From assembly GCA_021234155.1 (NCBI GenBank), contig JAJEKV010000234.1, positions 603,501 to 667,500 of the forward strand: a stretch of 64,000 bases of DNA, read 5' to 3'. Position 1 is the first letter of the stretch. Every line of letters starts with the position of its first letter. Positions 46,223 through 59,406 of the stretch are shown here, one piece after another. Origin of the DNA: Isoetes taiwanensis. Lineage: Eukaryota; Streptophyta; Lycopodiopsida; Isoetales; Isoetaceae. Under the pieces are notes generated by a model, which saw only the letters and a list, made by a program, of their open reading frames with translations, did no database searches and had not been told where the DNA came from. The translations under genes and the position numbers were made by a program.

Positions 46223-48663
46223 CCCAAAACAACCAATGTTATTTGGTGTGCATGAGGGCTTCTTTGCCATCGATTAGTGCGAGGTGGCATTAGAGTGTCA
46301 TTCTTCCATGCCATTTGGCTATGGCGAGTGGGCATTGCGATTTCTGCGGTAGTATGTATATTTTGGATTTCCACGGTTTGTGCCTAAGTTGCATAGTATG
46401 AACCCTTTTAATTTGGGATTTTTAGGTTTGAAAGAGAACTTTTGGAATTCTTTTAAGTTATTTGGCTAAGGTTTTGATGAGTTTGGGTGCCCCAAAAATT
46501 TTCCGATTTTCCAAAAATTGGACATTTTTTTTTTGTTTGATTTTTGGGCTCCTTATCTTTCCATATTCCTATTTGGACTCGATTATAGTTGGACAGGAGA
46601 GCATGCAATGATTGCTTAAAGCTGAAGTGGCAATTTCTTAAGCGGTCTCTTTAATACCGATTTATTATCCTTATTTCGGCATATGGCGGGGCTCGATATT
46701 ATGAGATGATTTGCGAATGCATAGATCTGGTTCTAGCATACAATCTTGGCCTAGTACCCTGGCTTGTAGAGCTACCTCAAGTAATTTCTTTATCTCAGGT
46801 GCTTTTGTCTTTTTGCCTTTTGGTCTTTAACCAAGTGCAGTTATTGCATTGTTTCTAGGTTTAAACTAGACTTTGAATGCAAACCTAGGAGTGCAACATC
46901 TTTGCAATTTTTTCTTTGTTTGAGCCTTGAATGAATGTACATGGGGTGTTTATTTTTTAATGTGCCGAGGGATGTAATAACTAATTGGCCCTCCTCCTGC
47001 TTTACCAGCAAATCGGGGATTCTTAGTGTACGAATCCTTTGGAAACTACTCTCGATCAAGTTCGTTCAGTCCTCTTTAATGAGTATTGAAGAGAGTGACT
47101 CTCTTATTTCTTCTTCTTGGAGAGGATCGCGGCTTAAACTATAGAAGTCTTGAATCATACTATCTTAACCTTAGCATTTTGGGCTGCATAATAACTCATT
47201 TTCTTCTCTAAATCCTAATGGCTTCACTTCCACTGGCATCCCTCGATTTGTGGATCAAAAATATTTGTGGATCGAAAGGGCTTTTTGTGATCTCTTACCA
47301 TGGAAGAAGCCATGTTTTGCATGTGGCCATCTTTTTTGTGCAGAAAGGATATGCAAAGAGGATGAAAGGCCAACAAACTATCAAAATTGATGGTTATTGC
47401 ATTGAGGCCTCTTGGGTCGTTGTACTATATAAGTAAGCTTTGTTCTTTCGTTCTTAGTTCTTCTTTTCCTTCATTATATGATTTCTTAACCTTGCACTCC
47501 TCTAATATGTCTTTACAGGGTTTTATAGGGTTTTGAGCGGAGGAGACTATAGCGATTTTATGTTTGTTTTCTAGGAGAGGGAATAACATAGCTTCGAGGG
47601 GGATTCTCTTGGAGGCCCACATTAATATAAATCTGTTTGGTTGCATAAGAGGTGGCTGATTTGTCGACCTTGCCATCTACCTTAGGTATTTATTTACATA
47701 TCTGATGTTGTCCAAAGAGTAGCATGAAGGGCCTGAAACATATAAAGCTTTCTTGGATAAACCCTAATGAAGATGTGAAAGTCTGCTTGATACCGGGCAT
47801 CATTCTTTCGCCGGACATGAAGTATTCAAGTTCAACTAGGTAATAGCATGTTCGGTCTTCCCATTTTAGCATGATTGCCATACTTTCTTTCACATAGTTT
47901 ATTCTATATAAATTGCTTTGTAGTTTAGTTCATATAGTTGCTCCATCCTCCTTTTTACTTTTTCTTCCTAACTACTGAACAATGGGTACACACCAAGAAT
48001 GATGACTACACACCAAAGAATAAGTGAGGCTCCCCGGGAGAATTCAAGTCGAGTGAGATGGGAAAATGTAAGGTAAATCATTTTAATAGTATTTAATTGC
48101 AATTGATTGAATTTGAAGCATTCCATTGTAGTTTCTTCATCGCGTCTCTTTTAGCCGATACTTCTATGTCGATATTGGGCGAATTGCTTCTTGCTTCTTT
48201 CTAGATATGGTCAAGTTAAAGTTAAAAGCATTGATGGGTTGTTGATCTTAGCTTGGCGCTCCCATGACATTTTTCCCCGCTAAAACACATCATGTCTATT
48301 GGCAGTGAAAGTGCTATGAAGGTAAGAATAGGTAGCAAAATAACAGGGAGTTCCAGGGGGATTTGATATGGATGTAAAAATAACAATTCATGAAACCATA
48401 GATCATATATCCCTAAAACAATTGAACGAGTTGTTATAAAAACAAGGTGCTGCGCACGGAGGGTTGCCCTCCATGGCCGGAGGTTGAGGTGGCTTAAATC
48501 ATACTTGAAAGTTATGTTGTTATAATCAATCAAAATTGCTATTTTAGAACATTGTCATTTTGTGAAGGTGATGGTACCCATTTGCATCATTAACTCCTCA
48601 CAGTATACGGCAACAATGGCGTAGAGAGTTTAGGGTAAAAAGTAGGTTTGGGCGATCCAAAGA

Positions 48664-48739
48664 TATCCTAGGTATATTCCGGCATATACCTAGGATATGC
48701 TAAAAGTCCACTTAAACAAGGGTTTGCCCCTAGGGGCAA
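48664..48739 (+). repeat. Double-palindrome repeat, intact copy
   Basis: Perfect 14-bp arms TATCCTAGGTATAT and ATATACCTAGGATA with a 6-base loop (48664-48697) are followed by the perfect palindrome TTGCCCCTAGGGGCAA (48724-48739). Confidence 0.85.
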
Positions 48740-50457
48740 CAAAAAATGTATTAATCCACATTGTAATCGAGACCATTAGTGTTGGAACAAAATGCTCATT
48801 TTATACCTCTCAAACATTAAAACCCAACAACAAAACCAACAACGTGTCTCTCTTGAAAAACAATCAATATGTGTAAAAGTATTTTTTGTTTCTGAGAAGA
48901 GCTATTCGACATATATGTTGAAGTCAAGAAGTGTGCAATAAAGACAACATGGTATCCTCAAACCTTGACATCATATAAACTCCAATGGATCTTGACTTCA
49001 ACATGCATGATAGATCATTGCAAAAAAGTAATCCAAATGTTTAGGTGAACGTTATATTAGTTTAACCTATTCGAGTGTTTTCCTAGCCTAAGGCCATGTA
49101 TTGTCCACGTAACATCTTTAGATGGTTAGTGATATTTTGAGTTTCTTGCTCTTTGGGATTATAGCCCTTACAGACCAGAGGTTTATAAGGTCTTTGGATT
49201 CGAATTTTTGGCATTTCATTCTCTCTCTCTATCTTTGTTTTCTTTTTTTTAAAAGCCCCCATGACATGAAGTGGGTTTTGTCTTTGTTTTCTTTTCTCAA
49301 AGCCCTCATGACATGAAGTGGGTTTTGCTTGATCCTCGAGGGGACAAATAACGGACAACTTGATCCCTCAAGCCATTTATTTTACACAAATAGATTAGAA
49401 CAAATTTTGGCCCTTAATATTGACAACAGGTGCAAGCATTATAAGTGATACATTCTATTTTAAATCTTTTCTACCAATACTACATTACTAAGTCACAGAA
49501 TTCCCATGATTATATTTCTATCATCAACAATTCCCCATGTCTTTGCCGACGAGCCACATATTTTGCAATGGCTTATAGTTACTTGTTGAAAAATTAGATG
49601 TGAATCCTCTATTGCTTTTATTCTACATTGCCACCAACCAAAAAAACAACGACAAAGAAAATAAAGGCAAAGGCATGAGGGCATTACCATAGAGTAAAAC
49701 ACGCAAGGCCTGCATATTTCGAAGAATATAACCAACAACAAAAATGAAATCTCGTTTATGAGAAATATAAAACTGCTTTACACAAATAACAGATCAAATC
49801 TAGTGTTGGTCGCCATCTTTCGGAGGCGGTTATTTGGCCACAACTAGAAAAAGAAATGGGACATTAAGCTAGACAAGGCATCAAGCGTGGAAAACCAAAT
49901 CATGCTTACATTCGTTTACCTCCACAAAATCAAGGATCAAAGCATCAATCTTGGCTACATTTATTTTCAACCATTAACCAGATCGCTCCGTAACTCCGCC
50001 AAAATGTGAACATTCTGAGACTTAGATCTTTATAAAGATATTAAAGCACAAATATGAAATGATTCGTCTCAAGTTAGGATTCTGGGAAGCAAACTTACCA
50101 TCACATTTTTGCCTCAACGGATAAACATTGGGTGAATCTGAAATGCCTACTGTGATGGCGCCATGCCCAAAGCCGATAGTGGGTGTTGGCGACTCCCCTT
50201 CCTACTCATCCTAATCCCAAGCATTCATCGGCTATTTCTCCTCCGCTTTCGATATGAATAGGGCATGACGGCTCTAAACTTGGTCAGGAGATAAATTCTT
50301 CCAATTCCCCCTTCTTCCAACACCGGTTCCACACCGGCTTATGGACCTCATTTGTAATGCTTCAAGGCAAGTTTGTAACTTCCTAAACACTGGGCACATC
50401 ATCAACAATGCGGCCAGAGCATTTACGAAGGTAAAGAGTAGGTTTTAGTAGTTACAA

Positions 50458-50538
50458 CATATCCTAGGTATATTCAAAGATATACCTAGGATATGCCATA
50501 ACTTTCCCATAAAACAAGGGTTTGCCCCAGGGGGGCAA
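50458..50538 (+). repeat. Double-palindrome repeat, best first stem
   Basis: Perfect 16-bp arms CATATCCTAGGTATAT and ATATACCTAGGATATG with loop TCAAAG (50458-50495). The second palindrome is altered here to TTGCCCCAGGGGGGCAA (50522-50538). Confidence 0.85.
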
Positions 50539-51291
50539 TAAAAAGAGGTACTCTCCTTTCAAGTGATTTTATTGTTAATAAAATAGGAAAATCACTAAAA
50601 AGCCCTATACATTACAAAAATTACCAAAATACCAAAAAACACCTTCACAAAACTTGTGGGTGAGAGTGAGATCATTCCACGACGGTAGAAATCATCTAAA
50701 ACAAATTTGGAATCCTCGAAGGTTATAATGTTTTAAATACATGTTTTAACAAGCGACTCGTAAGAGCATAGAATTTCAACTCTAATTAAGATGAATTTTC
50801 ATTTTGTTGAAAACATCTTATCATTGATTTACCACTTTGTGTGAAGATGACCTTTTTGGGTTAATGAGCCATAAACTACATTATCCTATGTATCACCTAA
50901 AATGCTTTCATTTGGAAACCCTTTTTCGTAATTTTTGCAAAATATAAGTGCATTTGGTGATTTTCCTCAAAATATTTGCTCACATTTGTGAATGGCACTT
51001 TCTTAGCCAAACACCATGTTTGTAGGGGCAATTTTTGTAGTTTTGTAGAAACATAGCGGCACGGGTAATTTTTCCCTATATTTAATTTGTCAAGTTTGTT
51101 AATAAAGGACACGGCATTTACCAAGGCATGCTCGGTATGGATAAAAGTTCCATATGAAATCCAACAAATGCAAGCCTTCGATCTAGCCCCATTTTGCTAT
51201 GCCTAATCATTTTCTTTCTCAAAATGTTAGAAAAGCTTTGATGCATCCGGACAAAAAAGGAGGCACTGTACTCAACTTGGGGACCTCCATG

Positions 51292-51588
51292 CTATGTGAC
51301 CATCCGGCCAGCACAAGAATAGATCAAGCTTCGGGAATCAACTTCCACAAAGAAGCGTCCATTCCTACAATATCGGTGAAGCGCCCATATTTCTAGACCG
51401 CCATTCTTCCATTTGGCCGCCATCCTCATCGATATGGAACTGCGGAAGAATGACTCTGTTTTAAGTTTTTTGTCGACGATTATTGCTATCTTCAACGGAT
51501 CACTATTTTCTTCGATACCCTTAAAAACCCAGCCCATAACGAGGCCACTTTTATTGTTTCCAGATCCAGCGAAATTGCAACTTTGCAT
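51292..51588 (-). other. Exon-like block of unknown gene
   Basis: The minus strand is open for 98 codons and looks protein-like: GLVMGWVFKGIEENSDPLKI, then AIIVDKKLKTESFF. I recognise no family. The neighbouring block at 51917-52283 is on the same strand with plausible splice sites, so both could be exons of one gene or captured fragment. Confidence 0.3.
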
Positions 51589-51916
51589 GGATTGATAAGA
51601 TCCAATATGGGAGATAACGACAAAATTTACAACCCATATGTCACCGCAATCTTGGTAAAAACAAGTGATTCCTTGAATGCATCACCATGTCCATGTTCTT
51701 AGTTTGCCTCATTCAAGCGTCTAATTTTGATGTGGGGTAACCGCATGCCCGCTCACATGATGGAACATACTCCCTTACCAGCCTACCGGTTGGTTTATCT
51801 TCATTTGAATATTGAGTTGATACCTCATCATGACGGTGCACCCTTGATGTATCCGAAATGGCATGGGTTTTGTAATATAAGTGCAAAATTCCAACATGAA
51901 TATAAGTTTTAATATA

Positions 51917-52283
51917 TCACCTAAAACCAAGGTCTTCAAATGAAATCAGAAGCGCAAACTCGCCCTCCTGCAATATCCTCTCGTAGCCTTTTTCATTCTT
52001 GAAAATGCGATTGGATTGTTCATTAAAAAGGCGATGATGGCGAGAATGGTTTGTTGCTTGAATTTTTATTTGGTAGCATTGATCGCGAAGCATTGTTAAC
52101 TTACTGATGCCACGCACCTAAATATAAATCAAAAAATGATATGGAAACGATTTTATAAACCACATTAATAAAAACGTCTTCATGAGAATGATCTTGCATA
52201 TGATGGATCAAGCCCCAATCTTGAGGGACTCTCATAGTCGCCTTGTAATTAACGACACTAAGTTGTGTATTTGTTACGACAAT
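51917..52283 (-). other. Two exon-like blocks with a short candidate intron
   Basis: On the minus strand a pyrimidine-rich CTTCCTTTTACAG acceptor precedes an open block from 52283 (IVVTNTQLSVVNYKATMRVP). A candidate intron of about 50 bases (GTGGTTTATAAA to TTATATTTAG) leads in frame to a second block ending at 51917 (ERILQEGEFALLISFEDLGF). The short intron and lack of a known family keep confidence low. Confidence 0.35.
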
Positions 52284-54950
52284 CTGTAAAAGGAAGAACA
52301 AGTGAGCCGGCATTTATGTTCTAAACCATCAAATGCTCTTCTTCCAATTTGAAGACAACGACCAGCATTTTATCTACAAATTTAAGACTTCTGGGGATCA
52401 GATTTTTGCTTACCAAATGGAAAACCTTCATTGTAGGTCGCTTGAGAGAAAAGAGAGATACAAGAAATACCACGGCTTGGTCGAACCCAGTATTTTTTAT
52501 TCTGACGAAGGATGACTATTTACCAGAATCCACCCGGTGGAGGAAGCGATGGCGGCATCTCCTGCAAAAGGATAAAAAAAACCATCATCCCTTATAAACT
52601 TTTGTTGCCACTTGTGCATGCATTGTCCATGATTTCCACTGCTTTAATATCAATATTGATATTTTCCATTCGGCCTTTGCATATTATGCCCGACAAACCC
52701 TAGCCATATAAACAAAGATGACTTAGATTTGGCAAAGGACTATGGGTTGCCAATTTTTATCACAAACTTGAATAAAACAAGATCCATGAGACAAGTCACC
52801 AATTAAGACCCTTGCACAACTTACTCCATATGTCTTTCAGATTACCTCCAATTTGTAAAATCATCGGAAGCTTTGTTGGGGGGATAAAATGGAATCTGAA
52901 CAAAAACGGTTTAAAAAAGAAAGTTTATTCAACTATATTCACTAAAAATATTTATGCACAAAAATAAAACATATACAATACGGGCTACAAAACTCTCCTA
53001 GAAGATCATGAGCAACTATGGCGATTATCACGTGTTCATTGAATACAAAAAACAACATTCGGGCTTGTGCTCAACAAGATATTTTCCAAGCTCTCTACTA
53101 ATGAAAATGCACACTAACGAGCTTTTACATATCTTCCTCTCCTTCCATTTTGATGCCCATTGCTTTTCGTATGCCACTACAAGACCATCGGTTGCCACGA
53201 AGATATCACAGGCAACATGTTCTTTTACATGATTTGAACATATATCTGGTAACATTATCGGGCATAGCATGAATTGATGTACATTCACATCCTAGCAAGA
53301 TCGCCCACCTTTATCACATCATTGTTCAAAAGGATGCTAGCATCGGTTATGGATAACGGCATTACTAGCCTTTTAACCAATAAAGGAGCTTTATGACTTT
53401 GAAAAGTGGGGCTTTCGTTGGACTCCTGGAATGGGATAAACCGCAAGTTAATCATTAAGAAATAAGATATCCATGTTCATGAATTGGTATACCAAAAAAT
53501 TGCCTAGGTGGATGGGAACCTTCTATCGAGATATGATTCCTGGGCACTGCATTGGGCGGAAAAGAAGTGCAATAAATAAACTTAGCCCGATGGTCCAATG
53601 GAGGAAGGGCCTCAATTTCTTCTCTATACCATCAAGTGCCCTGAAAATCTAATCATTACAAGCATTTCAAAAAATAACATGGCCTAAGAAAATCAACCCG
53701 GCTTGACATATCTTGTGGCATAAGTTGGTACGGTAGAAAGCATAAGCGAGTTACCTCCATCGTTGATAATCTTTGTCCGAGAATGAGCTCAAACACGGAT
53801 GGGTGCAGTTCGATGTGCTTTCACGGGCTTGTCACTTCATCTAATCAATTTAGCGGGCAAGCCTTCAAAACAGAGCCTTTCAATCCTAACACGCTTAGGC
53901 GGCCGGATGCTCATACCCGGAGATTATTTCAACTTTGTGTCTGCCCGGTTCAACATTGCGGTGCTCGGGGCACGGCATCCGGAGGCCTCGAAAGTACTCC
54001 AGCTCAATCGCATCCTAACGGACATGCAATTCTATAAGTCTTGTTTTCTTTACTCTGGCTCAATGCGCATCTAACGGACATTGCATGGTAAAGGGGTCTT
54101 ACCAAAGCGGGATGGATTTCGGGGCACGCAGCCTTCAATTTCCAACCCTTGAGCCTAACTCCGGCTCTTATCTAAAGCTAATAGTCATTTATGCGCGCCC
54201 TCTTGCAAAAACCCGTCGTTCGGACCTCTCAGGTTGGCCGGGTTTCGAAGCGGCTGCCACCAGCAGTGACCTAGCATTTCTGGTAATCCTAAGTTTTAGT
54301 CCATCCCGGCCTTATCCTAAGGGATGATATTCTAGCATATACCTAGGATATGCCTTTCAAACAAAGGGTTTGCCCCTAGGGCAACCCAAAAAAATATAGA
54401 TTGAGATAAAAAATAATCACATAAAACTCACCATGTATATTGGTTAAAGTAGTCTTATTAGGACATTGAGTTATTTTTGGTAGAGTTTGAGCCCCAGTAT
54501 TTCATATTTTAAAATCTTAATAGAAGGTTCGATATTCCCTCAAAACCTTAGCGAAATTGTATTTCATATTTCAAAATCGCATAGGCACCTCGATCATAAA
54601 TGACGGCTATAAGCAAAGCGAGGAGGTGCTCACGGGGCTTTATCACGATTTGGGTCATAGGATCGGCGAATCTGACGGCCGTTGTAGTCAGGGTGCACCT
54701 AAGTTTAGAATATGTAGCATAATAACAAGGGGGTTGGTTTTGTATTTTGTACTATTTTTCTATGGTTTTCATATGATTTCAAAAGCGTATTGCATAGAAC
54801 TACTAATTTAATATATCTAGAGTGCACATCGCTGCATTAATGTTAGTGTTTTTGTTCAATGGTTTTGACCCATGGGCCATGTTGTATTTTTCTCAAATAG
54901 CGTGTGAGGCTCCTTCACATGCAACCCTCGAGCCATTTAGAAATAGGGTT
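52284..54950. other. Region without recognised genes
   Basis: Several short open frames on both strands (for example 53028-53288 minus and 53783-54327 plus) have no family signature. The part 53780-54330 is richer in GC than its surroundings. Confidence 0.35.
54313..54383 (+). repeat. Double-palindrome repeat, partial copy
   Basis: Only the right arm ATATACCTAGGATATG of the first stem is clear; the second palindrome is shortened to TTGCCCCTAGGGCAA. Two weaker relatives lie at about 40725-40800 and 41196-41240. Confidence 0.65.
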
Positions 54951-56546
54951 GTGTTATCCCTGCTAAATATCGGCACCGTGGTAATGCCGGCAATCCCGTC
55001 CGTCAACAACCGCGCGCGGGACCCTCGGAGTCTATCCGCACTCTGGGACCTCCGTGTAGTCTCGGGAAGGGTTCTGAGAGATGTCTTGGCGCCCTTCCCC
55101 ATGGGCTCCTATCTGTGAAGCATAAACACGTTAAACTGCAATATTAATACAACATGCTACCGAAGGGTAGCTCAATCGCATATCCAGATGCAAGGAACAT
55201 AATCATATACCGCCAAAACATGAGGATATTTCACCCGTGGATCCGAATACATGAGGGAATCGGCCGACTAGATAGGCCTCAAGATAAATGACCGTCATAA
55301 CACGAAATTTGGCATAAGACAATAGCTAGGGTTGACCACTCCATCCCCGTACGCCGCTTTAAGATGGGCTTCGTCAGGCTGTGGCATGACTGACGACTCT
55401 TCCCAGGATAACACATCCCATGGTATCACCATCGGGACTACTCAGGTTGTGTTGCATCTCCCTAGGGTAGGGAAGGGTTGCATCTCCCCTTCAGGGGGCC
55501 TAGAGGCTCCACCATGCTAGAGAATCGTGGGCGACACACGCATTAACCGGACCGAACTAACCCCCCCAAACAAAGAGCCAAGCTCACACGCAGCTCTTGA
55601 GAGGGGGCAACACCATTGCCCGAGGGAGGTGTCGGACCCATGCAGCCCCACCGCGAAGTGGCCAGGCCATAAGCCTAGCCCACTATGGGATCCCGGCCCC
55701 CACTTCGGTGGGATCCTCCCCCATCTTGCCTCTAGCCCAGATTTAGTGTAGTGAGAAACATCTTAGCCTCCCATTTGGGTGGGTTCCTATGCATGCCTTA
55801 AAGTAATAGGAACTAAGGGATCTACACTAGAGCATACTACATATGGCCCCTCTACCCCCTTCCCAACACAAGAGGAACAATCATGATCAACCATCATCAC
55901 ATAATCATCATGAACAATATCCTTATGAACATCTTAACCTAATCATACATATCTAACTATCGGGTTAGGGTTCCTTGATTAGGGTTCTAGATGTTCAACA
56001 AAAATCTAGGGTGGCTCTACTCTAGACACAACATACTAACCCATCTGAGTGCTACCAGGATGAACTAACATGGACCTACTCAACCTACCTCCCCTCGGAT
56101 CGCTCCCTCCCATTCACGGCGTCTCCATGCTCCTAGGCGTGAGTTGAAGGCTTGCTCCCTCTCGATCATACGCAGACTTTCCAAGGGAACGCTGCTCGAG
56201 GCGAGGCTATGTGCGAGCGATTGCTCGAAAGCGGGGTTTGGGCCTTGCGTGGATGAGAGCTTCGGGTGCTAGGTCAGGGAAAAGGGTCTAGGGGTTAGGG
56301 TTAGAGCTAATATAGGTGTGGGTCCACATAGGATGACATGTGGCACCACTAGGGTGAGGTGTGGCCGCCTAATAGGGTGAGGCCATGTGGAAATGGGGCT
56401 TATCCTAAGGTTATCTAAGTTAAGCAATTAACTTAGATGTGCACCCCTGCCACTTATCCAAGACATACAAGGCTACCTAGGTAGACTTGTATGGTGACGG
56501 ATCCAGAATATCTCGTATTTTATGGCGATATTCCTTGAACGTCACA
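54951..56546 (-). repeat. 3' LTR of a Gypsy element related to the LARD-like element
   Basis: The end, TTGAACGTCACA, followed by TTCTCCCCC (a minus-strand purine tract), mirrors the end of the LTR at 13566. Internal blocks such as GGTTGCATCTCCC, AAGCCTAGCC and TCTACCCCCTTCCC also match that LTR in order. The left end is inferred at TGTTATCCC and is uncertain. Confidence 0.7.
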
Positions 56547-57423
56547 TTCTCCCCCTTAGGACAATCTTTGTCCCGGCATTGCAGCTAAGGTGACGAATAT
56601 CTAACCCTTTGCAAAACAACATAAGATCATACACACAAGTTTAGTTTAAACGATCAACTTCCTATTAAAGTTAAGTGTCAAAATTTAGGCTATATTTGTA
56701 CTTATACAAAATTATATAGCCTTAACAAGGTTCCTTCCTACAATAATTCAAAACATTATTATAAGAGTTATTAGGGTTTCATAATCTAAATTATGGTTCC
56801 CCATCTTCTCGTAATCGCCCCCACCTCGAAGCTCCTTCTCACTTTGCACATGGAGCACATTACGTTAGTTTAATTAATAAGTTTGTGGTTTTAGGGGACC
56901 ACCCCTTACCATACCTTGCACTTTCGATCATGGCCCTTTGGTTTGAGCTTAAGGACCATTTAAGATGATCCCATCATCGCCCATGATCAAGTGCTACCTT
57001 GTACTCGATTTACGGTCGGAAAGTACCCTAGTACATCATGCCCCAGGGTTTTAAGCTAGGGAGCGTCTCACGATCCCATCATCACGCCATGATCACTTTG
57101 ACCTTCACCATGACCCCTATGGCGGTGTGCGACCCCCACATCGTGGCATAGAAACATCCGAGCCGATGTCTCATCGCCGGCACCATGCCTTTCCTTCCTC
57201 TCTGAGATGACCCTGGCTTGGTCATGCGCACCTCTGGTGCATGTTGGCCCAGAAGAGGCTTAAAGGCTTATCTCATCATCGCCCACATGTTCCAAGATTA
57301 CGGCGTATGTATTCCACTAGCTAGAATACATCTGCGAGAACTAGAGGCTAACTAAGAACATACTAAGCTAACCTCTTGGCGAAGTTCTGGTCGACCAAGT
57401 CGGAGGCGCCCATCAAGCCTCCT

Positions 57424-58621
57424 TCATAAATTACGGGTATTGCTTCTCCAAATCTTCAATACCCGGTCGCGTCTTCCGGGGGCAAGTGCTTCCACTTGAC
57501 CAAATCTTTGGAGGGCTGGACCTCCTAGTTTTCTTGAATGACTTATCAAGAAGTAACTCGGGCACAATTTCAACTTGCTCCCGGTCATTTCCAACAAAGT
57601 TGGAGTATCCAAAACCTCATCAGGGGTTAGGATTGTGCCTTTTTCAATAAACTTACGTGGAAGACCTTGTGAACTTTTGAGATGGTAGGAAGATCCAACT
57701 TGTAGGCTTGGGGAGCCCTCTCTCCCACAATCTTGAGCGGACCAGCCCACCTAGGGCAAGCTTCTTGCAACTCCCAAAGCGAAGCTTAGCTTGCTTGACC
57801 TTGATCTTCAACCACGCTATCAGCCTACTTTGAACTCTCTTACGGTCCGTGTTTGCCGTTTACACTCTTGCCCGGCTTCTTCTTGCCGCTAGGAGGTAAC
57901 CCCTTACTTCTTCCACTAACTGCTGCATATCTCCTAGCATCTGGCGGGACACTTCAACCTTTGACGGGGTTGTGCCAAGTGTCGAGGGGTTAAACACTAG
58001 TACCCGTAATTTACTATGAAAGGAGACATCCGCAATGACTCTGTTTGGCACTATTGTAGGCGAATTCTACCAAGTGGATGTACTCATCCCACTTGACTGC
58101 TTATTCCATACAAAACTTCTAAGCATATCTTCAATGATTCGGTTCGTTCTCTCCGTCTCTACCATACATGCGGGGATGATAAGCTGTGCTCATGGAGAGC
58201 TTCAGATAAGATGGTTTGAAGAGGTCTGCCTAAAAAGCACTCATAAACTTGGAATCTCTATCCGATATTATCTCTCGAGGCATGCCATGGAGCCTAAAAA
58301 TCTCCTTCACAAATAGCTTGGCAGTATCTAATGCTGTGTCGATAGTTCTACAAGGCACAAAATGTGCCATCATAGATAATATGTCTACTCGACCATCAAT
58401 GCATCCTTGCCTCTAAGGGTCTTGGGAAGTCCTGTGATAAAATCCATACTTACCACTTCCCACTTTGCATTCGCCTTTGCTAGAGGTTCCAAAGCTCCTG
58501 GAATTCGCTGCTCCGCTTTGGTTTTTGGCAATAACCGGCACTCACGAATATATCTTGCTATCGCTTCTTCATTCAGGCTAAGTAGAAACTTCGGATCTTG
58601 AAGTAGGTCTTCATAAACCAC
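57424..58621 (-). pseudogene. Gypsy integrase, broken
   Basis: Minus-strand blocks in order are: CRLLPKTKAEQ and ISMDFITGLPKT-like sequence (58621-58385; H2C2 end and the first Asp region), STAYHPRM and KWDEYIHLVEFAYN (about 58190-58050), and FNPSTLGTTPSKVEVS (58051-57860). The C-terminal part ends near 57424. Shifts and stops separate the blocks. The order and content match the remnant at 14536-15030. Confidence 0.75.
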
Positions 58622-58632
58622 AGATGCCCACG

Positions 58633-59400
58633 CTATTGGGCTGTGTGTGTGTCATGAAGGATTAGCTTCCTTATACCCGATTCGGGCACACACAACTTAT
58701 CCTTATGATACAACAAGTTGCCTTCCTTCTTATAATGCTTGAAGGCTTCTCGTTCTTTATCTCGTTTCCGCCTCCTTGGAGAGGCTTTCCCATACCTCCT
58801 TGAAATCACCATCGGATGGTAATGTCTCCTCAATTTTCTTGCCATACCCACTCGAAAGAGTTGATATAGCATTACAATGTGTTCTCGTTTCAAGAGGTCT
58901 TCTAGAAAGAGCGTCACCACATTCAACTTACCCCATTTATAAGCAATCTCAAAATCATACTCTTCTAGGAATTCCATCCACCTCCTTTGCCTTAGATTAA
59001 GGAGTGGTTGGGTAAAGATGTATTGGAAGCTCACGGTGATCGTTATCTAGCTGAAACTTCCTCCCAAGCAAATAATGCCTCCAAATACGAAGAGCTCGAC
59101 AATAGCTAGAAGTTCGATCATGGGTTGGATAAGCTCGGTGTCGTTCAACTTCTTGGAATCATAAGCGATTACTCTTCCTTCTTGCATAAGGACTCCACTG
59201 CCGCTATCTTACGCGTCTGTTGCTACTATCTTGTCCTTATGCGGGTTTGGCAAAAAACTAGTAAATCTTTGTTATTAAGGCTTTCTTAAGCTTTTCAAAT
59301 GAAGCTTGAACATTCTCTACCCAATGTGCTTTCCAATCTTTCACCTTAACACTCTTAGTGAGAGGTCCGTCAAGGGGCCTTCACTTAGCGAAGCCCTTCG
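58633..59400 (-). pseudogene. Gypsy RNase H, broken
   Basis: At 59034-58633 the minus strand reads YIFTQPLLNLRQRRWMEFLE and GKLNVVTLFLEDLL, the RNase H end (normally GKANVVADALSR). Upstream to 59400 come eroded RNase H and connection sequence with frame changes. Confidence 0.7.
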
Positions 59401-59406
59401 CGAACT

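Larger units (their letters stand above)
46101..50900. other. Region with double-palindrome repeats and unassigned open frames
   Basis: Open frames at 46841-47059 (minus), 46935-47144 (plus) and 47218-47436 (plus) show no family I know. Double-palindrome repeats are at 46147-46222, 48664-48739 and 50458-50538. No RNA gene is seen. Confidence 0.4.
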
